From: Phycisphaerae bacterium
GTDB taxonomy: Bacteria > Planctomycetota > Phycisphaerae > UBA1845
Assembly: GCA_029260075.1 (NCBI GenBank)
Contig: JAJDDY010000002.1
Location: 1-61,937 of the forward strand
Length of the DNA: 61,937 nt
Direction: 5' to 3'
Below are positions 18,411 to 26,480 of this stretch, in pieces. Made by a program: the position numbers and the translations under genes. How positions within the stretch are numbered: the first letter of the stretch is position 1; every line of letters begins with the position of its first letter. The notes beneath the pieces were generated by a model. The model did not search any database, was not told the DNA's origin, and saw only the letters and a program-made list of their open reading frames with translations.

Positions 18411-18905
18411 TTACGACGACTCTTTGGCCACGACCATCGCAATGGCCGTACACGCGATGGCGTCGCTGAAACCGAGTGGACCCATGCCCTCGTTCGTCTT
18501 CGCCTTGACGCTGACATGGCCCGGCGAAAGACCAACGATGGATGCGATCGACTCGGCCATCTGTCGCTTGTACGGCGACATCTTCGGCGCCTCGGCGTGA
18601 ACAATCACGTCCAAGTTGCCGGCGACATATCCCTTAGCCTGAACGCGCTCCATGACGTCTTGGAGCAAGATACGGCTGTCCGCGTCTTTGTAGGCCTCAT
18701 CCGTGTCGGGAAACAGATCGCCAATGTCCGGCAAACCCGCGGCGCCGAGCAAGGCGTCGGTAACGGCATGAAGAACGACATCGGCATCGCTGTGTCCCAC
18801 AAGTCCCTTGGGGTGATCGATCTCCACGCCGCCGACGAGAAGCCGACGGCCTTCGACCAGGCGGTGAATGTCGTAACCAATCCCAACTCGCGCTGCATCG
18901 CCCAC
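18411..18905 (-). CDS. ispF: 2-C-methyl-D-erythritol 2,4-cyclodiphosphate synthase
   Basis: 164 residues from GTG 18905 with GGGGAGG 9 nt upstream. Diagnostic segments: GIGYDIHRLVEGR (metal-binding Asp and His), VGHSDADVVLHAVTDALLGA, and the C-terminal KAKTNEGMGPLG with the cyclodiphosphate site. It performs the cyclisation step of the MEP isoprenoid pathway. IspD is not adjacent; cysS follows directly. Confidence 0.97.
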   Translation of the reverse strand: MGDAARVGIGYDIHRLVEGRRLLVGGVEIDHPKGLVGHSDADVVLHAVTDALLGAAGLPDIGDLFPDTDEAYKDADSRILLQDVMERVQAKGYVAGNLDVIVHAEAPKMSPYKRQMAESIASIVGLSPGHVSVKAKTNEGMGPLGFSDAIACTAIAMVVAKESS

Positions 18906-19180
18906 GTTATCAGGCCTCCCCAAATCGCGTTTCCACCAACTATTTGGCGTTCAAATCGGAAACAGGGTAGCCTAGCCCCGTCGTGTCGGCCATGCAAGCC
19001 CATTCGCGGTGTCACGGGCATCCGATAAACGAAATGAACAAGTTCTAGGCCCTTGCTTTGACCCTTGGTGCCCGCATAAAGTTCCTATCGGGGTGGAAGC
19101 CTCACCGAGAGGACCAATCGAACGCAGCTCCAAAGGGGGAAACCGGGGGTTCATGACGTCCGGTCAGAGGAGAACAGTTG

Positions 19181-21361
19181 ATGAAAACGAACGCACTTCT
19201 TCACGCGGGACGAACGAACGCCCTGTCGCTGATCGCCATGCTACTCGCCATGCCCCTTTTGGTGGGCTGTCCGGGCACGATGCCGGGCCCCGACCCGATC
19301 CCGGATCCAGCCTCAGTTAACATCACCGTTGTCGGTGACGGTGAGGTGGCTCAATCCGCCGTCGACAGCATGGTCACCGTGGAAGCCGTCCCAGCCGATG
19401 GCTCGGTGTTTGCCGGTTGGTCGGGTGATCTCGTCTCCCAAGACAATCCGCTCACCGTGGATGCTAACGATGTGTCGGAACTTACGGCGACCTTCACCAC
19501 CGAAGACGCCACGCAGCCGCTGCCTGACGGTGACGGCGACGGTGTGGCCGACAACATCGACAACTGTCCCAACGACGCCAACGCCGGCCAGGCGAACGGT
19601 GATGGCGACGGGCTCGGTGACGCCTGCGACAACTGCCCGGAAGATAACAACGCCAACCAAGCCGACGGCGACGACGACGGCGTGGGCAATGCCTGCGACA
19701 ATTGTCCCACCGATGACAACACCGACCAAGCGGATGGTGATGGCGATGGGGCGGGCGATGCGTGCGACAACTGCCCCGCCAACTCGAATTCCGGACAAGC
19801 GGATGCAGACGGCGACGGCATCGGTGATGCGTGCGAAGGCGATCAAGACGGCGATGGCGTGGCCGACGACGACGACAACTGCATAGCCGCAGGCAACACG
19901 ACTCAAACCGATAGCGACGGGGACAACTTGGGTGACGCGTGTGACAACTGCCCGAACGACGCCAACGCACTTCAGTCGGATACCGACGAAGATGGTCTCG
20001 GTGACGTCTGTGACGCTTGCCCCAACGATGCCCTCAACGACGCAGACGCGGACGGCGTGTGCGGTGACATCGATCAATGTGTTTCTGCGCCGCGAGCGAT
20101 CGTGGACGCAGTCGGCTGTCCGGTGTCTACCGGTGGCACTCCGCCTCCGCCGCCACCCACGGCCGTTTGTGGTAACGGCACGGTCGAGTCCGGCGAAACC
20201 TGCGACGACGGCAACACCGTGGCCGGTGACGGATGCGACGCGAGTTGTCAGACCGAAACTGCCGGTCCCGTTTGTGGCGACGGTACGATCGATGCCGGCG
20301 AGACTTGTGACGACGGCAACACCGTATCCGGTGACGGTTGCGACGCCAACTGCCAAACCGAAGTGGTCGATCCGTTGTGCGGCAATGGTACGCTAGACGC
20401 CGGCGAAACCTGCGACGATGGCAACACCGACGCCGGTGACGGGTGTGATGCTAATTGCCTGTGCGAAGGACCGTGCAACAACAGCTGCGCGACACCTATG
20501 GTTGTCGTGGACGGCGAGACGGTGTTCGACACGACCGGCGCGACCACAGACGGCCCAACGGTTTCGACCGATTGTGACGCCGTCAACAGCAGCAACCAAA
20601 TCGAATCTGATACATGGTTCTGCTACACCGCCACGTGTGACGGCGAAGTCGTCGCGAGTCTTTGTGGTAGCGGCTATGACACGAAGATGGCCGTCTATGA
20701 GGGCTGCGAGTGTCCCACGACGCCGGTCGTCGGTTGCAGCGACGACGACTGCAGCACCTCGGGTTTCGATTCCCGCGTCGCGTTTCAAGCGACCACGGGC
20801 CAGTCCTACATGATTCGCATCGGTGGATTCGCCGGCGTGACCGGCACCGGCTCCTTGAACATTCGCTGCGGTGTCGATACGTGCGGTTCCGGCGGCGAGT
20901 GCTTTAGCGCTCATCCTGGACCAGGCTGTGACGATACCACATGTTGCGCCACCACGTGCGCCGCCGATGCATTCTGCTGCGACGTGGAGTGGGACGCCTT
21001 CTGTGCGGGCGAAGCCAAGGGACTCTGCACCGGTAGCTTCGATGCGTGCCAGGCGAGCACCGATGACTGCGGTCAGGCGCAGACAGGTGGCGGATGCGGC
21101 GCCGTAGATTGTTGCAACACCGTGTGTTTGAACGATCCTTTCTGCTGTGTGGATACCTGGGACGATCTGTGCGTCTTTGCCGCCAACGGTCTCTGCGGTT
21201 TGACCTGTGGCGGCGCCAGTGGAAGCTGTACGGCGGTCAACGGGTCGCCCGGTTGCGAAGACGCAACCTGCTGCCAAACGGTGTGCGACGCCGATACGTT
21301 CTGCTGCGACACCACGTGGGATCAGGACTGCGTAAACTTGGCCGGTACGCTCTGTCCATAA
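19181..21361 (+). CDS. Lipoprotein with InlB-B, TSP3 and Cys-rich modules
   Basis: 726 residues; ATG 19181 lies 8-10 nt after GAGGAGA (a TTG just before it is less likely). A lipobox LLVGC ends the signal peptide, so it is lipid anchored. Order: InlB-B-like domain (about 46-108, VEAVPADGSVFAGWSGD); calcium-binding thrombospondin-3 repeats (about 117-290, [15 protein letters not shown]); three CGNGTxxxGETCDDGN repeats (about 330-427, Myxococcus Cys-rich/DUF4215 type); a beta-sandwich domain (about 430-565); then three copies of a 'FCC...WD..C' module (570-726). This is an outer-surface adhesin-like architecture; binding partner unknown. Confidence 0.9.
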   Translation: MKTNALLHAGRTNALSLIAMLLAMPLLVGCPGTMPGPDPIPDPASVNITVVGDGEVAQSAVDSMVTVEAVPADGSVFAGWSGDLVSQDNPLTVDANDVSELTATFTTEDATQPLPDGDGDGVADNIDNCPNDANAGQANGDGDGLGDACDNCPEDNNANQADGDDDGVGNACDNCPTDDNTDQADGDGDGAGDACDNCPANSNSGQADADGDGIGDACEGDQDGDGVADDDDNCIAAGNTTQTDSDGDNLGDACDNCPNDANALQSDTDEDGLGDVCDACPNDALNDADADGVCGDIDQCVSAPRAIVDAVGCPVSTGGTPPPPPPTAVCGNGTVESGETCDDGNTVAGDGCDASCQTETAGPVCGDGTIDAGETCDDGNTVSGDGCDANCQTEVVDPLCGNGTLDAGETCDDGNTDAGDGCDANCLCEGPCNNSCATPMVVVDGETVFDTTGATTDGPTVSTDCDAVNSSNQIESDTWFCYTATCDGEVVASLCGSGYDTKMAVYEGCECPTTPVVGCSDDDCSTSGFDSRVAFQATTGQSYMIRIGGFAGVTGTGSLNIRCGVDTCGSGGECFSAHPGPGCDDTTCCATTCAADAFCCDVEWDAFCAGEAKGLCTGSFDACQASTDDCGQAQTGGGCGAVDCCNTVCLNDPFCCVDTWDDLCVFAANGLCGLTCGGASGSCTAVNGSPGCEDATCCQTVCDADTFCCDTTWDQDCVNLAGTLCP

Positions 21362-21399
21362 CAGGCGAGTGGCTTCGCTACTACGAGGATTGATGCGAA

Positions 21400-21432
21400 C
21401 CGGGCCGCGACCGTCAGGGAGCGGTCTTCGCA
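21400..21432. repeat. R2 half-repeat fused to R3
   Basis: Only the left arm of R2 (GGGCCGCGACCGTCAGGGAG then CGGTCTTCGCAC) is present; an R3 copy starts a few bases later. The same junction exists at 35965-36007. Confidence 0.8.
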
Positions 21433-21438
21433 CATGAC

Positions 21439-21540
21439 GGGTGGCCCATCTCTTCAGAGGTAGGGGAGTCGAATCCCGCGCCCGACGGGTGGGCCATGGC
21501 TTTAGGCGTGGGGGCGTCGAATCCCGCGCCCCGTGGGTTG
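21439..21540. repeat. R3 repeat, rearranged
   Basis: Contains both R3 end types, GGTGGCCCATCTCTTCAGAG and GGGCCATGGCTTTAGGCGTG, but in the same orientation instead of inverted, each followed by GTCGAATCCCGCGCCC. It looks like two half copies in tandem. Confidence 0.8.
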
Positions 21541-21567
21541 ATCGCTTCCAGAACGATGTGAGGTTCA

Positions 21568-22044
21568 GTGCAAAAGCGGAAAGTCCTGTTCTTGTGTACC
21601 GGCAACGCCTGCCGTTCTCAGATGGCGGAGGCCATGCTGCGGCATCTTGGCGGCGATCGCTTCGACGCGTTGAGCGCCGGGTCCGCGCCGGCGGGTTTTG
21701 TTCATGCCCTCGCAGAAGAAGTGCTAGCCGCCATGGACATTCCCCTGGTCGAACCGCGATCCAAGAGTTGGGACGAGTTCGCCGACGTTAGCGTCGATTT
21801 AGTCATCACCGTTTGCGACAACGCCGCCGGCGAGACCTGTCCGGTCTGGCCGGGCGATCCGCTTCGAGCGCACTGGCCCTTGCCCGACCCAGCCTATCAT
21901 CTGGGAACGCCTGAAGAGCAGATCGCGTTCGCGATGCACGTCGCCGGACGACTGCTCACCAAAATCCAAGCCCTTGTCGATTTGGACTGGTCCGCCAAGC
22001 GAGACGACCTGGCCGATCGCCTGCGCTTTCTCGGCGAAATATGA
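21568..22044 (+). CDS. arsC: Thioredoxin-dependent arsenate reductase / low-molecular-weight phosphatase-type
   Basis: 158 residues from GTG 21568. The P-loop CTGNACRS (Cys10-x5-Arg16) starts the LMW phosphatase fold. The later pair of Cys in VITVCDNAAGETCPVWPG and the WPLPDPAY segment are specific to the thioredoxin-coupled arsenate reductases, which relay a disulfide through three Cys. It would reduce arsenate to arsenite in the cytoplasm. No ars regulator or pump is adjacent, so regulation is unclear; the upstream gap is filled with R2/R3 repeats. Confidence 0.9.
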   Translation: MQKRKVLFLCTGNACRSQMAEAMLRHLGGDRFDALSAGSAPAGFVHALAEEVLAAMDIPLVEPRSKSWDEFADVSVDLVITVCDNAAGETCPVWPGDPLRAHWPLPDPAYHLGTPEEQIAFAMHVAGRLLTKIQALVDLDWSAKRDDLADRLRFLGEI

Positions 22045-22059
22045 TTGAACGCACCCGCG

Positions 22060-22120
22060 AGCCTGTTGAAACAGTGTGGCACTGGCTTCCAGCCGGTGAT
22101 CCATTGGCGATTTCCCCATC
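22060..22120 (+). repeat. R1 element, partial
   Basis: AGCCTGTTGAAACAGTGTGG, a core with one change (CACTGGCTTCCAGCCGGTG), then CCATTGGCGATTTCCCC. It begins 16 bp after the arsC stop. Confidence 0.85.
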
Positions 22121-22189
22121 TTGGCGGGTTCGCGGCGACGCGCTAGAATACCTGAATTGCTCCACAGACTGCTAAACACGGTAGCGACT

Positions 22190-22657
22190 TTGAACCCCAA
22201 CGACGAACACTTCATGCGTGCCGCCATCGCGGAAGCCGACACCGCCTACGAACGCGGCGACGTCCCCGTTGGCGCCGTCGTGGTTCAAGATGGTCGCATC
22301 ATCGGTAGGGGGCACAACCAACGCGAGCAGCTCAAAGACCCCACCGCCCACGCGGAGATGATCGCCCTCACCGCAGCCGCATCCTTCGTCGGCAGTTGGC
22401 GCCTCGACGATTGCGCGATCTACGTCACCCTCGAACCGTGTACGATGTGCGCCGGTGCCCTCGTCCTGTCGCGCATTGCGCGTCTGATCTACGGAGCCAC
22501 CGACCCCAAAGCCGGCGCCTGCGTCTCCCTCTTCAACATCCCCACCGATCCACGCCTCAATCACCACGTCGAAGTGTCCGAACCCGTATTGGCCGATGAA
22601 TGCGCCATGTTGCTCAAGAGTTTCTTCGCCGAGCAGCGAGCCATGGGGAAGAAGTAG
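22190..22657 (+). CDS. tadA: tRNA-specific adenosine deaminase
   Basis: About 155 residues from TTG 22190 ([16 protein letters not shown]), the start that best matches family length; ATG 22214 is possible and no strong ribosome site decides. Catalytic motifs of the cytidine-deaminase fold are complete: HAEMIAL (His ligand and catalytic Glu) and [10 protein letters not shown] (two Cys zinc ligands). It converts A34 to inosine in tRNA-Arg(ACG). It stands alone between repeats. Confidence 0.93.
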   Translation: MNPNDEHFMRAAIAEADTAYERGDVPVGAVVVQDGRIIGRGHNQREQLKDPTAHAEMIALTAAASFVGSWRLDDCAIYVTLEPCTMCAGALVLSRIARLIYGATDPKAGACVSLFNIPTDPRLNHHVEVSEPVLADECAMLLKSFFAEQRAMGKK

Positions 22658-22693
22658 CAAATACCGCGCTGCAGCTCCTGCGCGAATCCGGCT

Positions 22694-22743
22694 GGTGCGT
22701 GAATCCCTTCTTTGTTGCTGGTGCGTGAATCCTTTCTCGCACC
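22694..22743 (+). repeat. R4 covarying hairpin, two adjacent copies
   Basis: 22720-22743 is a complete hairpin: stem GGTGCG, loop TGAATCCTTTCT, stem CGCACC. 22694 onward is a copy whose right stem is lost. A further right-hand remnant (CTTTCTCGCACC) lies at 22855-22866. Confidence 0.85.
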
Positions 22744-22865
22744 TCCGCCTGCGGGGATCCCTTGCCGACCAATTACGTAGACCGATCCGCGCAGGATGGG
22801 AATCCTGCAGAAGATTGGGACGAGATAGGAATCTCGTCCCAGCGTATGACCAGCTTTCTCGCACC

Positions 22866-22895
22866 ATGTGTGGCACCGGCTTCCAGCCGGTGATA
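22866..22895 (+). repeat. R1 core
   Basis: The short R1 core ending GATACG, squeezed between R4 copies in the tail-to-tail gap between tadA and the 22952 gene. Confidence 0.8.
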
Positions 22896-22908
22896 CGCTA
22901 ACGCCGCT

Positions 22909-22932
22909 GGTGCGTGAATCCTTTCTCGCACC
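22909..22932 (+). repeat. R4 covarying hairpin
   Basis: Stem GGTGCG, loop TGAATCCTTTCT, stem CGCACC, identical to the copy at 22720. Confidence 0.85.
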
Positions 22933-22951
22933 AATCCCATCGGGTCTCCCA

Positions 22952-24403
22952 TCACGGCAGCGTGTCGTCACGTTCCGGCTCATCCACCAGCAACAACCCA
23001 CGGTGCTCCGGTTTCAACAAACGAAAACCAATGTCGGGGTAGCGCGGCTTCTTCTTGTGGACTTCCACGTCCCCGCCATCATCGAAGAGGTTGTCACCCA
23101 CCGAGTAGATCACGATGCCTTGATCGTTCACCGAAAGACGCATCGGCTCTCCGTCGAACGGGTCGTCAGGAATCGCGTCCAAGTACTCCGGTACGAGTTG
23201 AGCGAGTGCGCTTGGAAGTCGCCCGGTCTGCAATCGAAATCGTTCAGCAGCGAGCGATGTCTTCGCGCAGCGCAGTTCTGAAACCATGAAACCGTGCAGG
23301 ATGACCGCGCGCGACAGGCTGGGTAAGAACGTTTTCGTGATGACCTGCGAAAGCGGCAGCGCTCTCGCCTCCTTTTCCATTCGATTGGCAGCCGCCATCA
23401 AGGCACGCGTGTCCTCGGCATCGACCAGCCAGGAAAGCATCTCGGTGCCGCGTATTTGGTTTTTGCGAATCAACATGGTAGGAAGAAATGGAGGCATCCC
23501 TCCGCCCCCGGCGACCGTAGCACCGGCTGGAGTTAGCTTTCCGGAAATGAAATCCGAGCAGGTCTCAGCGAAACACGCTCGCTCGCCTAGGAACGCCCAC
23601 TTCATCGTCGAGTTCGACAAACGCGTCTCGATGATCCGTTCCAACGACGCGAGAACCTCATTGTCCGGCGTCGAAACGCGCAGCAAGTCTTCGACGGTTT
23701 GAACAAACAAGTTCTCGATCGATATCTGCACAAGCTTGCCGATAACGTTCGGATATTCATTCAGCGATCCGGCGATGGCGGCCAGCGTTTTGGCTGACCC
23801 CACGACGCCCGCCGTGTTCCCGTCGACAAGACGCACCATGGCCTCCACGCGGACGAGCTTCGCTGCGGCGCGCATCGGCCCGAAGTACGGGAGGAGGATA
23901 GAGAAGGCACTACCCTGGTAGTTCGGCGGTAGAAAGACCATATGACCACTTGGCATGTCGCGAAGCGCGCCGATCTTGTCCAGAAGGTCACGATGATCGT
24001 CGAGGAACTTGCGCGAAGTCTCGACGCGGCCTCGCGAGATACCGGTGAAGAAATCGGTATACATGTTGCGGTCGGCAAGCGTATCCCTAGGCCGGCTGCC
24101 GAACACAAAGACATCATCGTCCGCTCGTTCGTCGGCAAGTGTATCCAGATCGTCCTTAAGCTTCTCGATCACGAGTGCGCTGTTCCGTTCGTCCGGAATC
24201 CTGATTCGAGCAGCCTCGAGTTCTTTGAGGCTAAACGGAGCCCCGTCGGCGCGCAGCGTAGCCGTGTATCGATGCCATCGACCGGTGGCTGCTCCGCCCA
24301 GCACGTACAGCCCGCCGACGAGAAAAAGCATCACGCCCACGACAACCGCGACGACCCATAAACCCACAGGCCAGTGCGTGCTCGTCTTCGATGATTTGGT
24401 CAT
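22952..24403 (-). CDS. Membrane-anchored protein with pilin-like C-terminal segment
   Basis: 483 residues from ATG 24403. One N-terminal membrane helix (about 15-38, VVAVVVGVMLFLVGGLYVLGG) is followed by a mostly helical extracytoplasmic region. Near the end, AAERFRLQTGRLPSALAQLV and PEYLDAIPDDPFDGEPMRLS then GIVIYSVGDNLFDDGGD match the C-terminal part of planctomycete pseudopilin-like proteins. That segment usually follows a prepilin helix, but here there is no G-FTLIE processing motif. Function is unknown; a type II secretion accessory is one guess. No obvious ribosome site. Confidence 0.75.
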   Translation of the reverse strand: MTKSSKTSTHWPVGLWVVAVVVGVMLFLVGGLYVLGGAATGRWHRYTATLRADGAPFSLKELEAARIRIPDERNSALVIEKLKDDLDTLADERADDDVFVFGSRPRDTLADRNMYTDFFTGISRGRVETSRKFLDDHRDLLDKIGALRDMPSGHMVFLPPNYQGSAFSILLPYFGPMRAAAKLVRVEAMVRLVDGNTAGVVGSAKTLAAIAGSLNEYPNVIGKLVQISIENLFVQTVEDLLRVSTPDNEVLASLERIIETRLSNSTMKWAFLGERACFAETCSDFISGKLTPAGATVAGGGGMPPFLPTMLIRKNQIRGTEMLSWLVDAEDTRALMAAANRMEKEARALPLSQVITKTFLPSLSRAVILHGFMVSELRCAKTSLAAERFRLQTGRLPSALAQLVPEYLDAIPDDPFDGEPMRLSVNDQGIVIYSVGDNLFDDGGDVEVHKKKPRYPDIGFRLLKPEHRGLLLVDEPERDDTLP

Positions 24404-24479
24404 TAGTGAACATCCAAGGGTAGCGAGTATCGTGGAAGCCCTAGCAACGTGTCTGAGAACGTGATTAAGAAACCTCTTT

Positions 24480-24549
24480 CCGAGCCTCGACCGTAAGGAG
24501 GCGGTCCGGTTTCGTCGGCGAAAACCGCTCCCTGACGGTCGCGGCTCGG
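24480..24549. repeat. R2 palindromic repeat, complete
   Basis: GAGCCTCGACCGTAAGGAGG pairs with CTCCCTGACGGTCGCGGCTC imperfectly; about 70 bp. Confidence 0.85.
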
Positions 24550-24593
24550 TTTGTCATAACCCTTTTTGTACACCCTCGAAGAAGTATTTTTCT

Positions 24594-24655
24594 GATCCGC
24601 GACCGCAAGACAGCGATCCGTTGTCAAGTGCGAAAGTCGCCTGACAGTCACGGTT
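24594..24655. repeat. R2 palindromic repeat, degenerate
   Basis: GATCCGCGACCGCAAGACAG ... CGCCTGACAGTCACGGTTC keeps the R2 order but with many changes, suggesting an old copy. Confidence 0.65.
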
Positions 24656-24823
24656 CTGCACGAAGCAACCCTATCTTCTGCACCGTCCCACTTAGGACGT
24701 ACGCCGCACCGGAATGTTAACCTACGGTGTCATTTGTTGTTCAGCGAGACAAGTGAGACCACGCAAAGCGCATCGCCAGCGCGACGAACAGTGTGAAGCC
24801 GGTGGAATTGTATGCGCGGTTTG

Positions 24824-24832
24824 TGGTATAAT
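24824..24832 (+). promoter_or_regulatory. Extended -10 promoter candidate
   Basis: TGGTATAAT at 24824-24832 is a perfect TATAAT with the TGn extension. There is no good -35. It points toward the TPR gene at 25022 and would give a 5' leader of about 180 nt containing most of an R1 element. Confidence 0.45.
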
Positions 24833-24854
24833 GAAACGTAGATCGGACGGGCTT

Positions 24855-24990
24855 AGCAGCCTCAGGTATGGCATCGGTTTCCAGCCGGTGATCCATCGGC
24901 CATTTTTCCCTCTCGATGGGGACGAGGTCTGTTGCCACGTGCTGGTTAATGCCGACGCGGCCGATGCCAGCTTTGTTCTATAGGCTGTTG
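24855..24990 (+). mobile_element. Full-length R1 element (about 135 bp, inverted ends)
   Basis: Starts CAGCCTCAGGTATGGCATCG, core TTTCCAGCCGGTGATCC, middle CTCTCGATGGGGACGAGGTC, and ends GCTTTGTTCTATAGGCTG, whose reverse complement resembles the left end seen in other copies (CAGCCTGTTGAACAAGTG). No coding capacity, so a MITE-like or REP-like non-autonomous element. Confidence 0.65.
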
Positions 24991-25021
24991 GAGGGCCCCG
25001 CGCCGATCTGGAGAAACAAGC

Positions 25022-25849
25022 ATGACCCACAAACTGTTTCGACTACACGTCCAGGCGATGTCGTTGTGCGTCGGCGTCTTAGTATTCGTACCGCCAGCCG
25101 CCGCGCAGCACGATCACAACGCGCCTGCGCGTCGGACCAGTACCCGTGCGACACGGAGACCAACTCAGGACGCAAGTCAGTCGTCGCGCCGCTCTCCGGA
25201 GCGTTTCGACCTGCGCCGCCAGTTCTACCGCGACGGTTTCGGCTATCGATACGGCGTCCCCGCCCTCGACCAACTCTACGAAGAGGCCATCGAGCGTGCG
25301 TATCAGCAGGGTCTCGAAGAGGGTCGCATGTTGGAACGCACGGAAACTCATTCCGTGCAAACCTACGCGACCTACAACCAAGCCATCGCCGCCGGTCATT
25401 CAGCCTTTGCTGAGGGGCGGTATGGATTGGCCACACGCTTGTACCTTCTCGCGGCTACGCTCAATCAGGGCGACCCGACCGCGCGTCTTTCCGCCGGGTT
25501 AGCTCAGGCCGCCCTCGGCCAAAACGAATCCGCCGCCCGCTTGCTTCATCGGGCCTTCGATCTCGAACCGCGCATCATGCTTCTGCCCATGGACATTCGC
25601 GACGCCTACGGTCGACAGGAAGATTTTGACGAGCACCTGCAAACCCTAAGACGAAAGGCTGCGTCCAAGAGCGCCGTCGCCGGCGATTACTTCGTGCTCG
25701 GTTACTATCAATACTACTCCGACGACATGCGCGGCGCCGCGGCGTCGCTCGCCATGGCGACCCGCCTCGAGCCCGCCGATCGTGTCTACGCCAAGCTGGC
25801 AGATCTCGCGCGTTCCACCGCACCGCCCGCCCGTACGGATCGCCGTTAG
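25022..25849 (+). CDS. Exported TPR-repeat protein
   Basis: 275 residues, ATG 25022 with GGAG 8 nt upstream. It has a signal peptide (MSLCVGVLVFVPPAAAQ, cleavage near AAA-Q). A basic, Ala/Arg/Ser-rich linker (about 32-65) precedes a helical region (FDLRRQFYRDGFGYRYGVPA and EEGRMLERTE), then TPR-like units (about 120-270: AIAAGHSAFAEGRYGLATRL, DPTARLSAGLAQAALGQNES, DYFVLGYYQYYSDDMRGAAA). TPRs mediate protein contacts, so a periplasmic scaffold is likely. No partner is obvious from neighbours. Confidence 0.82.
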   Translation: MTHKLFRLHVQAMSLCVGVLVFVPPAAAQHDHNAPARRTSTRATRRPTQDASQSSRRSPERFDLRRQFYRDGFGYRYGVPALDQLYEEAIERAYQQGLEEGRMLERTETHSVQTYATYNQAIAAGHSAFAEGRYGLATRLYLLAATLNQGDPTARLSAGLAQAALGQNESAARLLHRAFDLEPRIMLLPMDIRDAYGRQEDFDEHLQTLRRKAASKSAVAGDYFVLGYYQYYSDDMRGAAASLAMATRLEPADRVYAKLADLARSTAPPARTDRR

Positions 25850-25988
25850 CATCGCGTCGAACATGTGTGGCACCGACAGCCAGCCGGTGATCCATTGGCG
25901 GTGTTCATCTCTTGACGGGGACGATGTCTGTTGTCACCGGCTGGTTCATCGCGAGCGTTCGGATACCCAACTTGTCCAACAGGCTGTG
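25850..25988 (+). mobile_element. Full-length R1 element (about 135 bp, inverted ends)
   Basis: Left end CGTCGAACATGTGTGGCACC and right end CAACTTGTCCAACAGGCTG are approximate inverted repeats of each other. The middle CTCTTGACGGGGACGATGTC matches the copy at 24855. It begins directly after the TPR gene stop, so the same gene is bracketed by two full R1 copies. Confidence 0.7.
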
Positions 25989-26480
25989 GGTGATCGTGCG
26001 TGAAAGAATCGGCGGGCACGGTATGGCTGTCTGCAAGACTTCTGCATGTCCCACTGGTTAATGCCTGACGCTGCCACAGTGCCCTGAAGGGGCGACATGA
26101 GCACCGAGTGACCAGTCAAAGGCGGTTGCGGCGAGCGGTGAATGATTATTCCGCCCCTTCAGGGCTTGGTTCGATGACCGTCCCCTATCCCCAGGGTTTC
26201 ACGCTGGGCTGCGTTATTCTGCCCTTTCAGGGCTGGCTCGTTTTGGATTCACGCAGCAGCGGATACTCGCCTACGTTCCGACGCCGTTCCACACGCATTG
26301 TGATTCGTCACCCTGCGAAAAAACGGCAGCACCCTAAACAAGCGCGGCGTACGAGCCGAATGACTTGTACGGGCGACGCCCGATAAGCCCGGATTCTGCG
26401 CGTTGATCAAGCCCACACCCTGCGGGTCGATCCGTATGCGGGACAAACGGGTTCGGTAGTCGAGCAAGAGCAATCAGGAC
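25989..26480. other. Intergenic region with a GCCCTGAAGGGGC inverted repeat
   Basis: GCCCTGAAGGGGCG (26081-26094) and CGCCCCTTCAGGGC (26152-26165) are a perfect 14-bp inverted pair, with a third near copy GCCCTTTCAGGGC at 26221-26233. The rest has no supported gene and only a weak ribosome site before the glycosyltransferase. Confidence 0.75.

Larger units (their letters stand above)
24404..25021. other. Intergenic region with two R2 copies and a full R1 element
   Basis: Between divergent genes. It holds R2 at 24480-24549 and a decayed R2 at 24594-24655, a promoter-like site near 24827, and a full-length R1 element (24855-24990) just before the TPR gene. No gene seen. Confidence 0.75.

Noticed and set aside
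19313-21433. Two minus-strand frames of about 346-347 codons
   Set aside because: Antisense of the TSP3 and Cys-rich coding repeats of the lipoprotein; no ribosome sites and no plausible domains.
22868-23281. 137-codon plus-strand frame after tadA
   Set aside because: Built from R1/R4 repeats and the antisense of the 22952 gene.
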